Shown here: positions 9,610-18,798 of the stretch, piece by piece
How positions within the stretch are numbered: the stretch's first letter is position 1
Layout of the letters: each line of letters opens with the position of its first letter
DNA from: Nostoc sp. B(2019)
GTDB taxonomy: Bacteria; Cyanobacteriota; Cyanobacteriia; Cyanobacteriales; Nostocaceae
Length of the DNA stretch: 64,000 nucleotides
Reading direction: 5' to 3'
Assembly (NCBI RefSeq): GCF_010091925.1
Contig: NZ_WVID01000027.1
Location: 1-64,000 of the forward strand
Program-made: the position numbers and the translations under genes
Notes under the pieces: model-generated
Seen by the model: only the letters and a program-made list of their open reading frames with translations
What the model was told of the DNA's origin: nothing
The model's database searches: none

Positions 9610-9807
9610 CTATTTTGCTTTTTTACGTCCGGCTGTAGTCTCTACAAGTTCCAACTCAGATAAGCGGAAGGTAACTAATTTATCCCAGTTACCACCTTCA
9701 AACAGCACGGCTACCTTGCCATCACTTACTCGTTGCACGAGTCCTTCATAACGATAATAGGTATCTGCGGGATTCTTGACACGAACAGTTGCTCCAGGCA
9801 GGATCAT
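9610..9807 (-). CDS. ndhS: NAD(P)H-quinone oxidoreductase subunit S
   Basis: A 65-residue protein. It matches the cyanobacterial NdhS (DUF3252) pattern: [33 protein letters not shown], then [16 protein letters not shown]. The SH3-like fold of this subunit sits on the cytoplasmic arm of photosynthetic NDH-1 and helps ferredoxin bind. The short basic tail (AGRKKAK) is normal. It is flanked on both sides by repeat clusters and is transcribed alone. Confidence 0.88.
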   Translation of the reverse strand: MILPGATVRVKNPADTYYRYEGLVQRVSDGKVAVLFEGGNWDKLVTFRLSELELVETTAGRKKAK

Positions 9808-9904
9808 GATTTTTAGCCTCGCTTGTTTCCTGTTAATAGCTTAATACTTGTCATTAGTCATTAGTTCTTTATCCTTGGTTCTTAGCAAATGAACGCCAGT
9901 TGCT

Positions 9905-9985
9905 ACAACGGGGAGGCAGCCGCGTGGGCGGGTTTCCCGACTTGAGCGGACTGCCGTGGGAACCCCCGCAACGCACTGGCTCCCA
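9905..9985. repeat. Copy of the GC-rich interspersed repeat
   Basis: This copy contains GTGGGCGGGTTTCCCGACTT and ends in CGCACTGGCTCCC. It is closely related to the cluster at 9206-9500 but is shortened and rearranged. It sits between the ndhS promoter region and the 3' end of rodA, with no coding potential. Confidence 0.75.
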
Positions 9986-10000
9986 ATGACTAAGGACGAA

Positions 10001-11314
10001 TTAATAATACTTCTGGCGTTGTCGAAAATTTGCTACCGATTCTACTATTCCTAAAGAAATGAAGTTGGTCAGCATGGCTGAACGTCCATAACTCATCCAA
10101 GGTAAAGGAATTCCTGCCACTGGTGCTAAGCCGACGGTCATGCCAACGTTAATAATTAGCTGAAACACAATCATGGACAAAACGCCAATAGCCAGCAAAG
10201 AACCAAAGTTATCTTTGGCAGTTTGGGCGACATGCAGTAGGCGGTAGCAAATTAGGCAGAAGACAAACAGCACAACCAAACAACCAACAAAACCGAATTC
10301 TTCGCCTACTGCGGAGAAAATAAAGTCTGTATGCTGTTCGGGTACAAAATTCAGTTGCGTCATTGGCCCCTTGAACAGACCCCATCCCCAAATTTCGCCA
10401 GCACCAATGGCGATACGAGATTGGATTAGGTGATACCCAGCGCCGAGAGGATCATGATCAGGATTGGTAAATACAGTCAGCCGTGCCTTTTGATAGTCTT
10501 TCAAGATATGGTTCCAGGCAAAGACTCCTAATTCGCCACCCAGGATGTTTAGGCTCCAAGCACCGATGGCACCAAAACCAAATCGACGCCAGGGAAGAGT
10601 CCGCCAGCCAACAATAGCCATAGCAAATGACCAAGCTAACCCCAATGCTCCAAAAGATAACTCTTTGAATAAAACTATTGGCTCTGAAAAAGGCCAAGGT
10701 ATACTGAACAGAATGGCAGCAATCACAGGAGAAATTAGCAGAATCAACCAGCCTGGGTTAGCATTTGCCCAGTACAGCATTCCTAAGACGATCGCCCCAA
10801 ATATCAGTGATGTTGCTAAATCTGGCTGCAAAAATATTAATCCCCAAGGTATGGCGGTAATTGCCAGAGCGCGGAAAACACTTCCGATACTAGAGGCAGT
10901 ACGCTTATGCAACAAAGCTGCTAAGGTGATGATTATTCCAACTTTGGCAAATTCCGAGGGTTGCACGTTGAAGCCAGCAATCGGAATCCACCGCTGTGCT
11001 CCTTTAGCGCTAGTGCCAACAAACATCACGGCAAGCAAGCTGAGGTTTGTCAGTGCGTATGTTACCCAATGCCACTGTATTAAGTGTTCATAACGACAGC
11101 GAGCTAAAGATAGCGCTATCACCACACCTATACCAGCTACCAACCAGTGCCACCACCAGTCAGTTACCGGCTGCTTCAGTTCTGTACTGAGAATCATTAC
11201 ACCGCCAAAGATGCTTAAAGCAATCGGCAAATAAAATAGTAACCAGTCTACGTACTGCCAGGGTTTAATCCAAGACTTCCAGCGATTTTTAGGAAGCGAA
11301 CGTTTTAACAACAT
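10001..11314 (-). CDS. rodA: Rod-shape determining protein RodA (SEDS glycosyltransferase)
   Basis: A 437-residue polytopic membrane protein of the FtsW/RodA/SpoVE (SEDS) family. It polymerises lipid II into peptidoglycan with a class B PBP during cell elongation. Family signatures are SAKGAQRWIPIAGFNVQPSEFAK near residues 100-125, FLQPDLATSLIFG near 160-172, and the C-terminal GIPLPWMSYGRSAML near 405-420. About ten hydrophobic segments can be counted. It is slightly longer than E. coli RodA, with an insertion in the central region (FKELSFGALGLAWSFAM). The mrp gene lies upstream on the same strand with 68 bp between them. Confidence 0.92.
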   Translation of the reverse strand: MLLKRSLPKNRWKSWIKPWQYVDWLLFYLPIALSIFGGVMILSTELKQPVTDWWWHWLVAGIGVVIALSLARCRYEHLIQWHWVTYALTNLSLLAVMFVGTSAKGAQRWIPIAGFNVQPSEFAKVGIIITLAALLHKRTASSIGSVFRALAITAIPWGLIFLQPDLATSLIFGAIVLGMLYWANANPGWLILLISPVIAAILFSIPWPFSEPIVLFKELSFGALGLAWSFAMAIVGWRTLPWRRFGFGAIGAWSLNILGGELGVFAWNHILKDYQKARLTVFTNPDHDPLGAGYHLIQSRIAIGAGEIWGWGLFKGPMTQLNFVPEQHTDFIFSAVGEEFGFVGCLVVLFVFCLICYRLLHVAQTAKDNFGSLLAIGVLSMIVFQLIINVGMTVGLAPVAGIPLPWMSYGRSAMLTNFISLGIVESVANFRQRQKYY

Positions 11315-11382
11315 GGTGCGATTTTAGACTTTAGCTTGATTCCTAGGCTTTGGTTTAGGAATAAGATATAAATTAAACCTTA

Positions 11383-12453
11383 TTATGATAGAGCCGCAAC
11401 TGATACTTTGCCAGCAATGTTGAGAGCGATCGCTGTTAGTGCTTTTGCGGAAGCGGAATCTGGATCGGCAACAACTATTGGCACACCATTATCACCACCA
11501 ACTCGCGTAGAGATCTCTAGTGGCACGCACCCCAATAATGGTACTCCTAACTCAGCCGCAGTTTTGGAGCCACCGCCGGAACCAAAAATGTCATATTGCT
11601 TATCGGGCATATCTGGTGGAATAAAATAGCTCATATTTTCCACAATCCCCAATACTGGTATATTCAACTGCTGGAACATCCGCAATCCCTTACGGGAATC
11701 TAACAGGGCTACGGTTTGCGGGGTGGTGACAATTACTGCTCCTGCCATTGGTACTGCTTGCGTTAAAGTTAACTGAGCATCTCCGGTTCCTGGTGGCATA
11801 TCTACAATCAAATAGTCCAGTTCACCCCATTGCACCTGATAAAGAAACTGGCGGATTACTCCGTTCAGCATTGGGCCCCGCCAAATCACTGGCTGATCTC
11901 GGTCAATCAAAAAGCCCATTGAAACTAATTTGACGCCATGATTAAAAGCAGGTTCCAGGATTTCGCCTTTTTCAGTTGAGCGTACAGTAATTTGAGCATC
12001 AGCCAAACCGAGCATAGTGGGGTCATTGGGCCCGTAAATATCAGCATCTAGCAAACCGACTTTCGCGCCTGTTTGGGCTAAAGCTACTGCAACATTTACC
12101 GCTACTGTACTTTTACCAACACCGCCTTTACCGCTGGAAACAGCAATAATATTTTTGACTCCAGTAACTCCAGTACGATCTGGCAAGCTTTTTTGCTGCG
12201 GTGTTTCTGCTGTCACCTCTACACTCACATCTGTAACGCCTGGTAGCTTTTTAACCGCTTTTTGACAGTCTTCGACGATAAATTCACGTAAAGGACAGGC
12301 GGGAGTGGTCAACACCAAAGTGAAGCTAACCTTGCCACCATCAATTTTGACGTTGCGAATCATATTCAGTTCCACCAGACTCTTACGGAGTTCTGGGTCT
12401 TGCACTGGTTGCAAAACTTCTAAAACAGAGCGCGAATCGAGGACATCGTACAT
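11383..12453 (-). CDS. mrp: Mrp/NBP35-type P-loop ATPase, Fe-S carrier
   Basis: A protein of about 356 residues. The N-terminal MIP18/DUF59 domain (residues 1-80, with the TTPACPLREFIV motif) precedes a deviant Walker-A ATPase domain (AVSSGKGGVGKSTVAVNVAV near residues 104-123, then LLDADIYGPNDPTMLG and DYLIVDMPPGTGD). This architecture is typical of ApbC/Mrp iron-sulfur cluster carriers. The frame is open to 12465, but the internal ATG at 12453 (MYDVLDSRSVLEVL) matches the usual family start. The gene lies upstream of rodA on the same strand. Confidence 0.92.
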   Translation of the reverse strand: MYDVLDSRSVLEVLQPVQDPELRKSLVELNMIRNVKIDGGKVSFTLVLTTPACPLREFIVEDCQKAVKKLPGVTDVSVEVTAETPQQKSLPDRTGVTGVKNIIAVSSGKGGVGKSTVAVNVAVALAQTGAKVGLLDADIYGPNDPTMLGLADAQITVRSTEKGEILEPAFNHGVKLVSMGFLIDRDQPVIWRGPMLNGVIRQFLYQVQWGELDYLIVDMPPGTGDAQLTLTQAVPMAGAVIVTTPQTVALLDSRKGLRMFQQLNIPVLGIVENMSYFIPPDMPDKQYDIFGSGGGSKTAAELGVPLLGCVPLEISTRVGGDNGVPIVVADPDSASAKALTAIALNIAGKVSVAALS

Positions 12454-12465
12454 AAAACAATTCAA

Positions 12466-12814
12466 AATTCAAAATTCAAAATGAAGAAATAAAATTGTGG
12501 CGTGCGTCCTGGCTATAAACCAGATACAAATTAGAGCAAGGGCAGTTTAGTATTTTCACTGTTACTGCCTTAACCAAACTTAACGAATTTTCATTATCAC
12601 CTACTAGAATCTTACTTTCTTTAGGTAATGGAGATTAGGGATTCAGAGATTTGGGTATTCGGAGCAGGGGAAAATGGAAGAGTGGGAGCAAGCTCAAAGG
12701 TGTAGGTTTTTCATAAAAGGGTGAGTTAGAACTCTCATAAGAACGCAGGAATAAGCAAATTCTTCCTTGTTCCCAATCCCCAGTCCTTAATCCCTAATCC
12801 CCAGTTCCCATTAC
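12466..12814. repeat. Intergenic region with simple tandem repeats
   Basis: The region has no gene. Just upstream of mrp lie about three copies of a 10-mer (AATTCAAAAT) at 12461-12482. Next to the SRPBCC gene is a pyrimidine-rich stretch of degenerate heptamers (CCCCAAT, CCCTAAT, CCCCAGT) at about 12770-12810, typical of short tandem repeats in Nostocales. Confidence 0.7.
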
Positions 12815-13339
12815 CTAAAAATCAAAACAACTGTCATTAAGGGATTTTTTCTGACCTGATACCGCTGGTAACGCTGTCTTTTCTACTGCTTCAACTAAAG
12901 AGCGGGCGACGCGATCGGCATAAGGACGGGATAATGACCAAATCAGGGGCGATAGCCAACCGCGTAGTGTTACAGAATAAGACAAACAAGTTCCACAAAC
13001 CGTTGACTCTACTTGGTAAGTTACTCGTTCCTCAACGCCTGGAATCGCCAGCACTCGAATACTTAGCATCTCTCTGGGATTGACACGCTCCACGAAAATC
13101 CTGATGGGAATTGGTGAAAAGCGTGTTACCGCCTGAAAAATCAATCCCGGCTTGGGTACTAATCCATAGGGGACGTTAGTACTCTTGAGTTGTGGATGCC
13201 AAGAAACATCTGTTAAATCAACCACTTTTTGCCACAGTTCATCTACAGAAGCAGAACTAATCTCTTGATAAGTCCGTACCAGAGAAGCGCAAAACCGACG
13301 ACGTTTGCGGTGGATGAATTTGGATAACCAACCTCGCAT
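12815..13339 (-). CDS. SRPBCC (START-like) family protein
   Basis: A protein of about 174 residues. A basic N-terminus is followed by a polyketide-cyclase/SRPBCC-type fold: a first strand and helix (YQEISSASVDELWQKVVDLTDVSWHPQL), several strands, and a long C-terminal helix (ADRVARSLVEAVEKTAL). These proteins bind hydrophobic ligands; the ligand here is unknown. The frame is open to 13375, but the ATG at 13339 (MRGWLSKF) has a GAGGAGG ribosome site directly upstream and is preferred. Confidence 0.7.
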   Translation of the reverse strand: MRGWLSKFIHRKRRRFCASLVRTYQEISSASVDELWQKVVDLTDVSWHPQLKSTNVPYGLVPKPGLIFQAVTRFSPIPIRIFVERVNPREMLSIRVLAIPGVEERVTYQVESTVCGTCLSYSVTLRGWLSPLIWSLSRPYADRVARSLVEAVEKTALPAVSGQKKSLNDSCFDF

Positions 13340-13375
13340 TTTCCTAATCCTCCTCGCTAGACACTTCCTGATCAC

Positions 13376-13842
13376 TCTGGTACGGTGGGTAACTGTGGTC
13401 AGCCCCTAAATTAAAACTTTCTCAAAATAGCTATGAACGTAGCAAGTCCCTATTTGCTACAGACACCAACACAATTGATCGCACAGCGACTAGTGCAAGA
13501 ATCACCATTGTCGATACTATACAGAAGTGTAGTTCATTCACATCAGTTCCAACCTTGAAGCATCAAGGTCGAGAGTGCTGATAGACTAATTGGCCAAAGT
13601 CTGATGTTGATAGCAGAATGTTTTAATCAAGTCAGAAAAAAACTCAGTCAATATACAAGCCTATACGCATTTGAGGGAAAATAACTTTAGTCGTGCCTAT
13701 CAATCGTGTAAATACTTGACCAGTAAGAAAAAAACAGGTTGGGCAAATTGAGCTTGATTGTAGATGGGTACGTGTTACCCCCCAAATTTTAAGATGAGAA
13801 ATTTGTGGCTTTTTGGAAATTGTAATTTAGGTTCGGGAATCT
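13376..13842. other. Intergenic region between divergent genes
   Basis: This 467-bp region separates the minus-strand SRPBCC gene and the plus-strand hemF gene, so it must hold both promoters. A small hairpin (GGGTA/TACCC) lies near 13766-13780, about 65 bp before hemF. No ORF or known RNA was recognised. Confidence 0.5.
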
Positions 13843-14886
13843 ATGTTGACCAACTCACAAACGCCAACTGTAGAAGCAGCATCATCCAAATCTTTGCCGC
13901 CAGCTGATGCTCAGATTAGAGTCCATCAGTTTATGAAGCAGTTACAAGACGAAATTAGTCAAGGGCTGGAAAAGCTGGATGGTGTGGGCAAGTTTCTCGA
14001 AGATAGTTGGGAACGCCCAGAAGGAGGTGGAGGGCGATCGCGCGTGCTACGTGATGGTGCAATATTTGAACAAGCGGGTGTAAATTTTTCTGAAGTTTGG
14101 GGTTCTCATTTGCCACCCTCAATTTTAGCCCAACGCCCCGAAGCAGCAGGACACAGCTTTTATGCTACTGGCACTTCGATGGTGTTACATCCTCATAATC
14201 CTTACGTGCCTACAGTCCATTTGAATTATCGCTATTTTGAAGCAGGCCCAGTGTGGTGGTTTGGTGGCGGTCTTGACTTGACGCCCTATTACCCATTTGC
14301 CGAAGATGCAGCACATTTGCATAAAACATTAAAACAGGCTTGTGACCAACACCACCCAGAATATTACCCAGTGTTTAAGCGCTGGTGCGACGAATATTTT
14401 TACCTTAAGCATCGCAACGAAACACGGGGTGTCGGTGGTCTGTTTTTTGATTACCAAGATGGTCAGGGTGCTTTATATCGCGGCCCCAATCCAGATGGGG
14501 AAGCGGCTACTTATAGCAACCAGGTAGGAACGCCAGCCCCACGCAATTGGGAAGATTTGTTTGCCTTTGTGCAAGACTGTGGCAGAGCATTTTTACCAGC
14601 CTACGTACCAATTGTAGAACGGCGACATGGTATAGAATATGGCGATCGCCAACGGAACTTTCAACTATACCGTCGGGGACGGTATGTAGAATTTAATTTG
14701 GTTTATGACCGAGGGACTATTTTTGGTCTGCAAACCAATGGACGTACAGAATCAATTCTCATGTCTCTACCACCATTAGTGCGCTGGGAATACGGCTATC
14801 AGCCAGAACCAAATTCCCCGGAAGCCGAATTGTACGAAACCTTCTTGAAACCACAAGATTGGATAAACTGGACACCAAATCAATAG
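13843..14886 (+). CDS. hemF: Oxygen-dependent coproporphyrinogen III oxidase
   Basis: A 347-residue enzyme that decarboxylates coproporphyrinogen III to protoporphyrinogen IX using O2, a shared step of heme and chlorophyll synthesis. Signatures include [20 protein letters not shown] near residues 64-85, [20 protein letters not shown] near 110-130, and [15 protein letters not shown] near 140-155. The C-terminal [20 protein letters not shown] and the final acidic EAELYETFL are also typical. The length is normal for cyanobacterial HemF. It is a single gene followed by a repeat-containing spacer. Confidence 0.96.
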   Translation: MLTNSQTPTVEAASSKSLPPADAQIRVHQFMKQLQDEISQGLEKLDGVGKFLEDSWERPEGGGGRSRVLRDGAIFEQAGVNFSEVWGSHLPPSILAQRPEAAGHSFYATGTSMVLHPHNPYVPTVHLNYRYFEAGPVWWFGGGLDLTPYYPFAEDAAHLHKTLKQACDQHHPEYYPVFKRWCDEYFYLKHRNETRGVGGLFFDYQDGQGALYRGPNPDGEAATYSNQVGTPAPRNWEDLFAFVQDCGRAFLPAYVPIVERRHGIEYGDRQRNFQLYRRGRYVEFNLVYDRGTIFGLQTNGRTESILMSLPPLVRWEYGYQPEPNSPEAELYETFLKPQDWINWTPNQ

Positions 14887-15192
14887 TGCTGAAGCGCAGT
14901 AGTGGGGCTTTTAGCCCGTGCTGAAGTCCTGTTAGCCTAGCGAGGCGTAGCCAGTGCTGAGTTGAAAACGTCAAAGAACAAAACACAGAAAAAGAACGAA
15001 AGTTTCATTGGTTGCAACTTCATGCTTAGTAATGCCAGTTGCTTCAATTTTGGAGGCCTACCCACGGCGCTAGCTTCTCAGCACTGTTTTAGTGAGTTAA
15101 ACTACTAAATGTAAGCACTTAGAACAAAATGGTGACAATTTTAGCTATAGCTTGTTAATCTCAAGTTACAGCATTAAATAATCCTGTAATTG
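14887..15192. repeat. Intergenic region with interspersed repeat fragments
   Basis: Just after hemF, a segment at about 14887-14960 (GCTTTTAGCCCGTGCTGAAG and GCGAGGCGTAGCC) matches the left edge of the repeat cluster near 9200-9240. The rest is AT-rich with no gene. Confidence 0.65.
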
Positions 15193-15271
15193 GTGAGCTA
15201 ACTAATTTACTAGCTCACTGGAACTTATTCCAGTGAGGAGAAATAAAGATTTATCGCAAAGTAAATCTTTT
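15193..15271 (+). promoter_or_regulatory. Hairpin-rich leader with competing stems
   Basis: Three adjacent inverted repeats precede the STAS gene: GTGAGCTA/TAGCTCAC (15193-15200 with 15211-15218), CTCACTGGAA/TTCCAGTGAG (15214-15223 with 15228-15237), and AAAGATTTA/TAAATCTTT followed by a T (15245-15253 with 15262-15270). The first two share bases 15214-15218, so they cannot form together. The third could act as a weak terminator. The layout is attenuator-like; function is inferred only. Confidence 0.5.
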
Positions 15272-15339
15272 GGCGCACCAGTTCAGATTTAAATTCAGGA
15301 GTAGCTAATCTTGAAAGGAGTGCCACGGAGGGGGCTTCA

Positions 15340-15708
15340 ATGATTCAGATAGACCAAAAAACTTATACAACCCAAGACGGCAATACCGTTATTGTCTTAA
15401 CACCAGCAGGTCGCCTAGATATTACCACTGCTTGGCAATTTCGTCTGAAGTTACAGGAGTGTATTTCCAAACTCAGTCGTCATGTAGTTGTGAATCTCGG
15501 TCAGGTAAATTTTATTGATAGTTCTGGCCTCACGTCTTTGGTAGCTGGAATGCGTGATGCTGATAAAGTTAAGGGCAGTTTCCGCATCTGCAATGTACAT
15601 CCAGAAGCCAAACTTGTGTTTGAAGTCACAATGATGGATACAGTCTTTGAAATTTTTGAAACAGAGGAGGAAGCTTTAGAAGGTGTACCTCGTAGCATTG
15701 CTAGTTAA
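15340..15708 (+). CDS. STAS-domain anti-sigma factor antagonist
   Basis: A 122-residue single STAS domain. Its core contains PAGRLDITTAWQFRLKL and VVVNLGQVNFIDSSGLTSLV, where the DSSGL Ser is the residue phosphorylated in SpoIIAA-type antagonists. Partner-switching proteins of this kind sequester or release an anti-sigma kinase, but no such kinase lies beside it. A GAAAGGAG ribosome site lies at 15313-15320, about 20 nt before the ATG, and a GGAGGG sequence is closer at 15327-15332. It may be regulated through the hairpin-rich leader upstream. Confidence 0.88.
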   Translation: MIQIDQKTYTTQDGNTVIVLTPAGRLDITTAWQFRLKLQECISKLSRHVVVNLGQVNFIDSSGLTSLVAGMRDADKVKGSFRICNVHPEAKLVFEVTMMDTVFEIFETEEEALEGVPRSIAS

Positions 15709-15799
15709 GAAAGTGCTGAGTCCTGATTTGTGAGTTGAAGCAAGGGACACAATCAAAAAGGCAAAGAAAATTCTCTAACTTAAATAAATTCATATCAAC

Positions 15800-16405
15800 T
15801 CAGTATTGCCCTCGTTTGGTGTAGCGATAAGGGCCTAAAATCGCTCCCCAAGTTGCTTTTCCACTTGCTGGATCAATTCCTTTATCGTAGCTATGAAATT
15901 CTACCGCAGTGGCTTCAAACCCTAAAGAAACTTGCACGCTATTGCCAAGATAAGTAAAACTGCAACAAGTGTCTGGTAGCTGGGTAGCTGCAAACTTATA
16001 GCTGTTGGGGGCTGTTGTTTCTTGATTGACTGTGAGAATGCAGCCTGGTAATAAGTCTAACTGATCGGGTGTCAGTGTATTGAGTAAATCGGGGTTATGA
16101 CCTGCGCCTTTGAACGCACCTGGATCTTGAAGCATATAGTACTGCACTTGTAGAGGTGCATCTAAGTCGCTTCCATGCCGCAACCGGATGATTCGCTGGC
16201 GGTAAGGTTGATCTAAGTTGACAATGTTCGCTTGTTCAGCAAACAAGGTAATACTATCTTCTGAGAACAGATTAACTGGTCTTTGCCACAGACGTAAGTG
16301 GACGTACCAAATAGGTTCTGCTATGGCTTGTTCCCGATTATCAAATTCACCAGCTAGGTACTCACCGAGGGCAATTAACTGTGGCGAGAAGCTCATAGAT
16401 ATCAT
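15800..16405 (-). CDS. CpcT/CpeT-family phycobiliprotein lyase
   Basis: A 201-residue protein of the CpcT/CpeT (DUF1001) family, whose known members attach bilins to Cys-155-type sites of phycocyanin or phycoerythrin beta subunits. Recognisable features are the opening LIALGEYLAGEFDNREQA, WYVHLRLWQRPV, YRQRIIRLRH, LQVQYYMLQDPGAFKGAG and the late CSFTYLGNSVQVSLGFEAT. The Ile-Ser-Met alternative start at 16396 (MSFSPQ) is equally plausible. It is not next to phycobilisome structural genes, so the substrate cannot be assigned from context. Confidence 0.82.
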   Translation of the reverse strand: MISMSFSPQLIALGEYLAGEFDNREQAIAEPIWYVHLRLWQRPVNLFSEDSITLFAEQANIVNLDQPYRQRIIRLRHGSDLDAPLQVQYYMLQDPGAFKGAGHNPDLLNTLTPDQLDLLPGCILTVNQETTAPNSYKFAATQLPDTCCSFTYLGNSVQVSLGFEATAVEFHSYDKGIDPASGKATWGAILGPYRYTKRGQY

Positions 16406-16654
16406 GCATTAATTGTTAAGTATTATATTTTTCTGCGAGTTCTTCAAGAAACAGGGTTGTCACCCCTTGTGGCTGCCCACTTTTAAATCACTTTTAGTTT
16501 GTCTATATTGTAAGTCAACTGACTGCTACACCCACAAAAAACGGGGTTTCTTTCCAAAAGTAAAGTGATGAACGCGTAACCAGCAGAAACCTAAACTTGG
16601 CAAAGTAGCCTTTAAGCGAGAAAATAAAGATACGTCGCCCTTAACATTTTCTTT

Positions 16655-17359
16655 GTGAATAACGTCCGTACTGTCTCTGATACAAAGCGAACTTTCTACA
16701 ATCTTCACACCCGTCCGATTAACACTATTTATCGTCGGGTAGTGGAAGAATTGATGGTGGAAATGCATCTGCTGTCAGTCAATGTCGATTTTAGCTACAA
16801 TCCAATTTATGCCTTGGGCGTCGTCACGACTTTTGACCGCTTCATGCAAGGCTATCAACCAGAACGGGATCAAGAATCAATTTTTAACGCCCTATGTCAG
16901 GCTGTAGAACAAGATCCGCAACGCTATCGACAAGATGCGGAAAGATTGCAAGCTATAGGGAAAATGCCAGTTAAAGATTTAATTGCGTGGCTGAGCCAAA
17001 CGGCTCATTTGGATCGAGATGCTGACTTGCAATCACAACTACAAGCGATCGCTAACAATCCTAACTTTAAATACAGCCGCTTGTTTGCAATTGGCTTATT
17101 CTCGTTATTGGAAAACTCAGATCCCGAATTAGTCAAAGACGAGAAGCAACGTACTGAAGCATTAAAAGCGATCGCTACTGGCTTAAACCTCTCTGATGAC
17201 AAACTCAACAAGGATTTGGAACTATACCGCTCTAACCTTGATAAGATGGCACAAGCATTGATAGTGATGGCAGATATGCTCTCAGCTGAGCGTAAAAAAC
17301 GTGAGCAACGCAAACAGCAATCAACTACCCCGGTTGCTCCTCCAACTTCTAACGAATAG
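16655..17359 (+). CDS. thf1: Thf1/Psb29, photosystem II biogenesis protein
   Basis: A 234-residue protein matching THYLAKOID FORMATION1/Psb29: [36 protein letters not shown] at the N-terminus and [20 protein letters not shown] near residues 48-68. A helical coiled-coil follows, ending in a basic, Gln/Thr/Pro-rich tail. Family members interact with FtsH during PSII repair and thylakoid biogenesis; ftsH lies about 12 kb away. The start is GTG at 16655, because no in-frame ATG precedes the conserved N-terminus. Confidence 0.93.
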   Translation: MNNVRTVSDTKRTFYNLHTRPINTIYRRVVEELMVEMHLLSVNVDFSYNPIYALGVVTTFDRFMQGYQPERDQESIFNALCQAVEQDPQRYRQDAERLQAIGKMPVKDLIAWLSQTAHLDRDADLQSQLQAIANNPNFKYSRLFAIGLFSLLENSDPELVKDEKQRTEALKAIATGLNLSDDKLNKDLELYRSNLDKMAQALIVMADMLSAERKKREQRKQQSTTPVAPPTSNE

Positions 17360-17381
17360 TTAAAAGTGGTCAATAGTCGAT

Positions 17382-17446
17382 AGTCAAGAATACTTAACAC
17401 TCTTGACTTTAGACTATGGACTTTAGACTATGGACTTTTGACTTTA
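17382..17446. terminator. Inverted repeat and tandem repeat between convergent genes
   Basis: AGTCAAGA (17382-17389) and TCTTGACT (17401-17408) form an 8-bp stem with an 11-nt loop between the convergent thf1 and holin-like genes. It is followed by two copies of ACTTTAGACTATGG and then a partial one. A terminator role is likely but not certain. Confidence 0.45.
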
Positions 17447-17450
17447 ATGT

Positions 17451-17813
17451 TTAGACACCCAATAATCTGTAGATTAGGCTGTTAATTAGAGTTAGTGCAA
17501 ATGCCCCAAGCACAGCACTCCAAATACCGAAGCGCAAGCGAAAGCCATCTACTAACCAAGCGGCAATACTAAAACAAACAACGGCAATTATGAATGTGAA
17601 AAAGCCGGATAATAGGTCAAACGTTAGAAAAGTTGGTACTGCAAATACGAGGCGTAAAATCGGTCTAACTACTGCCGTCACGATACCGAGAATTGCTGCG
17701 GAAAAGAAAGCTTTAGCCGGAGTATCAATTTCAACTCCCAAAGGCAACTTACTAATGACCAATAAGCTGATAGCTGTTACTACCCAAACAATTAAAAGCG
17801 TTACAATATTCAT
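17451..17813 (-). CDS. Small 4-helix membrane protein (phage-holin-like family)
   Basis: A 120-residue integral membrane protein with four hydrophobic helices: residues 3-22, about 36-58, 62-84 and 95-117. The pattern FFSAAILGIVTAVVRPIL followed by FLTFDLLSGFFTFIIAV fits the 'phage holin family, 4 TM' (DUF360-like) proteins that are chromosomal in many cyanobacteria. There is no phage context here. Function unknown. Confidence 0.75.
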   Translation of the reverse strand: MNIVTLLIVWVVTAISLLVISKLPLGVEIDTPAKAFFSAAILGIVTAVVRPILRLVFAVPTFLTFDLLSGFFTFIIAVVCFSIAAWLVDGFRLRFGIWSAVLGAFALTLINSLIYRLLGV

Positions 17814-18042
17814 GCCACAATTCCTGAAACGTGAATGGTGATTGGCTAAAAATTACTCGGTCTATCGGTGGAAAAATCTTGAAAGTCTCGACCAATTATT
17901 AGTAAATTAGCAGCAAATCTTTTGCTAACCGGAATTTATTTTGTATATCTTTAGGATTATAAAAAGCTGAAAGTAGGGGAATGAGAGGGACAAGGTAGAA
18001 TTTTCTCTCCATATCTTGCCCCTCTTGCTTATTTCTCCCTGC

Positions 18043-18741
18043 TCATCTTTTAGGAGTAGGCTGGGTTTCTTTGGGTGCTACAGGCGCTTGGGGCGCTGGT
18101 GAATTGGGAATAAGGGGAGAAACGCCAGGATTGAGATTTTGCCTGGGTGAAGGTTGTCCAGTTACCGTTGGGAAAGGTACTTGATTGGGCGTTAAGGGCA
18201 AGTTAGGATTAAAATTGCCTTGAGGGTTGATGCCTGGAACTGGCGCACTGTTGGGCGCTGGTGCAGCACCAGGATCGATGGGGAAAGAGGGAATAGGAGG
18301 CTGGTTTAGCAAGTTAGTGGAAGACGGAGCGGGAATGATTCCCAAAGACACGCGATCGCCTCCTACTTGTCGCAGCAAATCTAATGTTTCAATGACATCG
18401 TTGTAAGTTGAAGTGCGCGAAGCATTCAGCACCACAACGCCATTGGGGTTTTCTTGGAGATATTGCTTTAATCTCTGTGCCAATTCTTCTCTTTTTACAG
18501 GTTGTTTTTCTATGTAAGTATTGCCAAGAGCATCGATAGTTACAATCTGACTTCCACCCTGTACTGTTACACCAGACACCGTACTTGTGCTGGCTTTGGG
18601 CAAATCAACATTAATTGCTTGTTGTCGCGTAAATTGTAAAGCCGCCAACAAAAAAAACGTTAAGATACAAAAAACTACATCAATTAAGGGAATGATTTGA
18701 ATTTGGACTTCTTCAATTGGAGTATGTAGATTAACTTTCAT
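18043..18741 (-). CDS. ExbD/TolR-family biopolymer transport protein
   Basis: A 232-residue protein. The first 130 residues are a standard ExbD/TolR: a cytoplasmic N-terminus, one membrane helix with the proton-carrying Asp (IQIIPLIDVVFCILTFFLLAA, Asp near residue 21), and a periplasmic domain. The last 100 residues are Pro/Asn-rich (PNSPAPQAPVAP and similar) and may cross the peptidoglycan. It is co-directional with the exbB-like gene 57 bp upstream and is likely in one operon, forming a proton-driven motor for TonB-type uptake or envelope upkeep. Confidence 0.88.
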   Translation of the reverse strand: MKVNLHTPIEEVQIQIIPLIDVVFCILTFFLLAALQFTRQQAINVDLPKASTSTVSGVTVQGGSQIVTIDALGNTYIEKQPVKREELAQRLKQYLQENPNGVVVLNASRTSTYNDVIETLDLLRQVGGDRVSLGIIPAPSSTNLLNQPPIPSFPIDPGAAPAPNSAPVPGINPQGNFNPNLPLTPNQVPFPTVTGQPSPRQNLNPGVSPLIPNSPAPQAPVAPKETQPTPKR

Positions 18742-18798
18742 CTTCTAAATCTAAAGTCTGGTTCAAGGTTGAATTATCGACTATTGCTCAGGATCTAA

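Noticed and set aside
10545-11093. 182-codon frame antisense to rodA
   Set aside because: A shadow of the membrane-protein codons; rodA on the minus strand has all family signatures.
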